From: Bacillus sp. JCM 19058 | GTDB taxonomy: Bacteria; Bacillota; Bacilli; Bacillales_H; Bacillaceae_D | NCBI GenBank assembly: GCA_001310555.1 | Contig: BAXO01000004.1 | Coordinates: 34,577 to 98,576 of the forward strand | Direction: 5' to 3' | Length of the DNA stretch: 64,000 bases | In this document: positions 62,543 through 64,000 of the stretch, in pieces | Layout: each line of letters starts with the position of its first letter | Position numbering within the stretch: the first letter of the stretch is position 1 | Notes under the pieces: generated by a model | Seen by the model: the letters and a program-made list of their open reading frames with translations, nothing else | The model's database searches: none | What the model was told of the DNA's origin: nothing | Position numbers and translations under genes: made by a program

Positions 62543-63484
62543 TCAGGCAGGATTTGTTGACTGGATAGTTGCGGGAAACATGGTTCCATCACTTCCATCC
62601 TCCTCCTTTGTAAAGTTGGAGTTTATGTAATTTCCTGCATGTTCACGCTTTAAAGCTTTTATAGCGCAATTTGCATCTGAAATTCGGGCAGAAAGCGCCG
62701 TAGCGTCGGATGAGCGATGGATCTCTGTATCTAGCTCTCTGCCAGTAATCATTCTGCATGTGGGTGCGTTTCTGGATCAAGCAGCCGTATGTGCAACATT
62801 CCAGTGCCAAAAGAGGCTCTCAGTTCCCCTACTGTCCCTTCAGCGATCATCCGGCCTTGATCGATAACCGCAATCTGATCAGCTAATTGATCCGCCTCAT
62901 CCAAATACTGGGTAGTCAATAGCACCGTCGTTCCTGTTTTGGTAAGTGCGCGAACAATCTGCCACACTTAATTGCGGCTGCGTGGATCCAGCCCGGTCGT
63001 TGGTTCGTCCAGAAACAACAATTCTGGTTTGACAATAATACTCGCGGCAATATCAATCCGTCGTCGCATGCCACACGAATATTTTTTCACCTGCTTCTTG
63101 GCTGCAGCCTCTAGATCAAAAGCACGCAATAATTCTTCTGCCCGACCCTTGGCTTTTTTTTCGCGAATAACCGATAAGCCAGGCAATCATGATAAGATTT
63201 TCCATCCCAGTCAGGTCTTCATCCAAGGAAGCAAATTGACCGGTCAGGCTAACGCGTTGGCGGATTGCATCCGCTTCCTGTGCTAATTCATGACCAAGGA
63301 TACGCGCATGACCAGCATCTGGCTGAAGCAAAGTGGCCAATATACGAACTGCCGTCGGCTTCCCAGCACCGTTCTCTCCAAGTAACGCAAAAATGGAACC
63401 GCGTGTCACTTCAATATTAAGGCCATTCAAAACGGTATGTTTCCCGTAGTTTTTCTTAATATTGTTTACCGAAAATAACAACAT
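62543..63484 (-). pseudogene. DrrA-type ABC ATPase, inactivated
   Basis: The gene resembles daunorubicin-resistance-type ATPases: [68 protein letters not shown]. One eight-T run (63154-63161) is a typical error, but other damage is not: Walker A reads GENGAGKPT (Pro for the first Thr), TAA replaces the expected Gln codon after DPRSRN (62968-62970), and the C-terminus is shifted after 62755 and lacks the usual end. No permease follows. ATG 63484 has AAGGAGA about 13 bases upstream. Confidence 0.75.
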
Positions 63485-63532
63485 TGCTCATATAATCATC
63501 TCCTTCCGAAAGGTTTCGACCCTTGTTACAGT

Positions 63533-64000
63533 TTACGTTCTAGATCCTCGTCCATAAGTTAATCGACGTAGCCATAAGTCTAATGGACCAGGTTTGTCTT
63601 TCCTTTCTAATAATACGGCCAGAATAACACCTGTCGTCCATATCAGAATTGCGATTAGAAAAACACTTGTACTATTAAGATAATGTCCAAGCCCAAAGGC
63701 GACAGGCGATAATAAAAGAACGAGTAAAGCTTCTTGATAAATATAAAAAGTCAATGATCGCTTTCCAACTGCGGACAGCGTATAAGTTAAACCTGGCGCT
63801 TTGTTATGTGCATAAATGCTTAAGAACGCAATTAAGGCGGTATAACCTAGGCTCCAGCTAGCCCTGTCAAAATATGCAGGATTACCGCAATGCTAAGCCA
63901 CTCTATTGAGGGTCCCATAACTTTATCCCTGCCAATGCAAGAGGTAGAGCACCAATAACAGAAATCGTGATGCCAATGATGGCAAATTTCTTTAATTTTG
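63533..64000 (-). CDS. DUF418 (YeiB-like) membrane protein, 3' part
   Basis: The C-terminal end of a DUF418 protein is present: ALPLALAGIKLWDPQ, KRSLTFYIYQEALLVLL, and the typical closing LDLWLRRLTYG. Hydrophobic helices alternate with short loops. At least two indels lie between 63780 and 63920. The start lies beyond the window. It reads towards the ATPase remnant. The family role is unknown; some members are thought to be membrane acyl- or sugar-related transport proteins. Confidence 0.75.

Overview
The window reads as the chromosome of a spore-forming, AT-rich Bacillaceae bacterium, probably of the alkaliphilic or soil Bacillus sensu lato type. The evidence is a ytvI-type sporulation membrane gene, a cydA-cydB-cydS-cydD-cydC oxidase operon with the 33-residue CydS typical of bacilli, YesM/YesN and LplABC-type sugar systems, strong AGGAGG ribosome sites and Bacillus-like sigma-A promoters. 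No rRNA, tRNA or CRISPR array was seen. Many genes are split by single-base indels, and at least 20 of these sit in runs of exactly eight A or T where removing one base restores the family sequence. I read these as systematic sequence errors and annotate such genes as whole loci. Genuinely broken genes (deletions, truncations, nonsense codons) are flagged separately.

Layout. 1-14.1 kb: a carbohydrate-uptake locus. It holds a partial solute-binding protein, a GH3 beta-glycosidase, a YesN/YesM two-component pair, two LplB/LplC-type permeases, a lipoprotein binding protein, a large six-hairpin glycosidase and a truncated Gfo/Idh/MocA dehydrogenase. 14.1-19.8 kb: ytvI, a small hypothetical gene, a free-standing HTH-LAGLIDADG gene, and a Cro/C1-type regulator with an ABC-2 exporter and a small membrane protein. 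20.0-21.7 kb: a vgb-vat operon (streptogramin B lyase plus streptogramin A acetyltransferase) behind a leader that carries a terminator overlapped by a tiny open frame. This is the most notable system here. 22.0-25.8 kb: mobile debris, with a Tn3-family transposase remnant, a pair of ~100-bp direct repeats, a strongly structured non-coding element, and fragments of flavodoxin-like, LysR and Cro/C1-type genes.

25.8-29.6 kb: an AraC regulator, a GH31 glycosidase and a solute-binding lipoprotein, all on the minus strand. 29.8-34.0 kb: a deleted GNAT gene, a GntR-ABC ATPase-membrane protein operon, 21-bp tandem repeats and a saccharopine-dehydrogenase-like gene. 34.2-43.8 kb: TetR, VOC, AraC, MFS, GNAT and monooxygenase-type accessory genes, including a high-GC imported pair (alpha/beta hydrolase and DUF899) and a folD remnant. 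44-46.4 kb: a SatD-DUF3307 pair and a Sel1-repeat protein. 46.8-52.7 kb: the cytochrome bd operon. 53.6-58.4 kb: hydrolase, GNAT, kinase-like protein and two tandem CNNM/CorC-type membrane proteins. 58.5-59.4 kb: an ArsR-type regulator with a small membrane coiled-coil protein behind two palindromes. 59.7-64 kb: an ECF41-type sigma factor with its NADH-dehydrogenase-like partner behind a matching promoter, a decayed DrrA-type ATPase and a DUF418 gene cut by the window edge.
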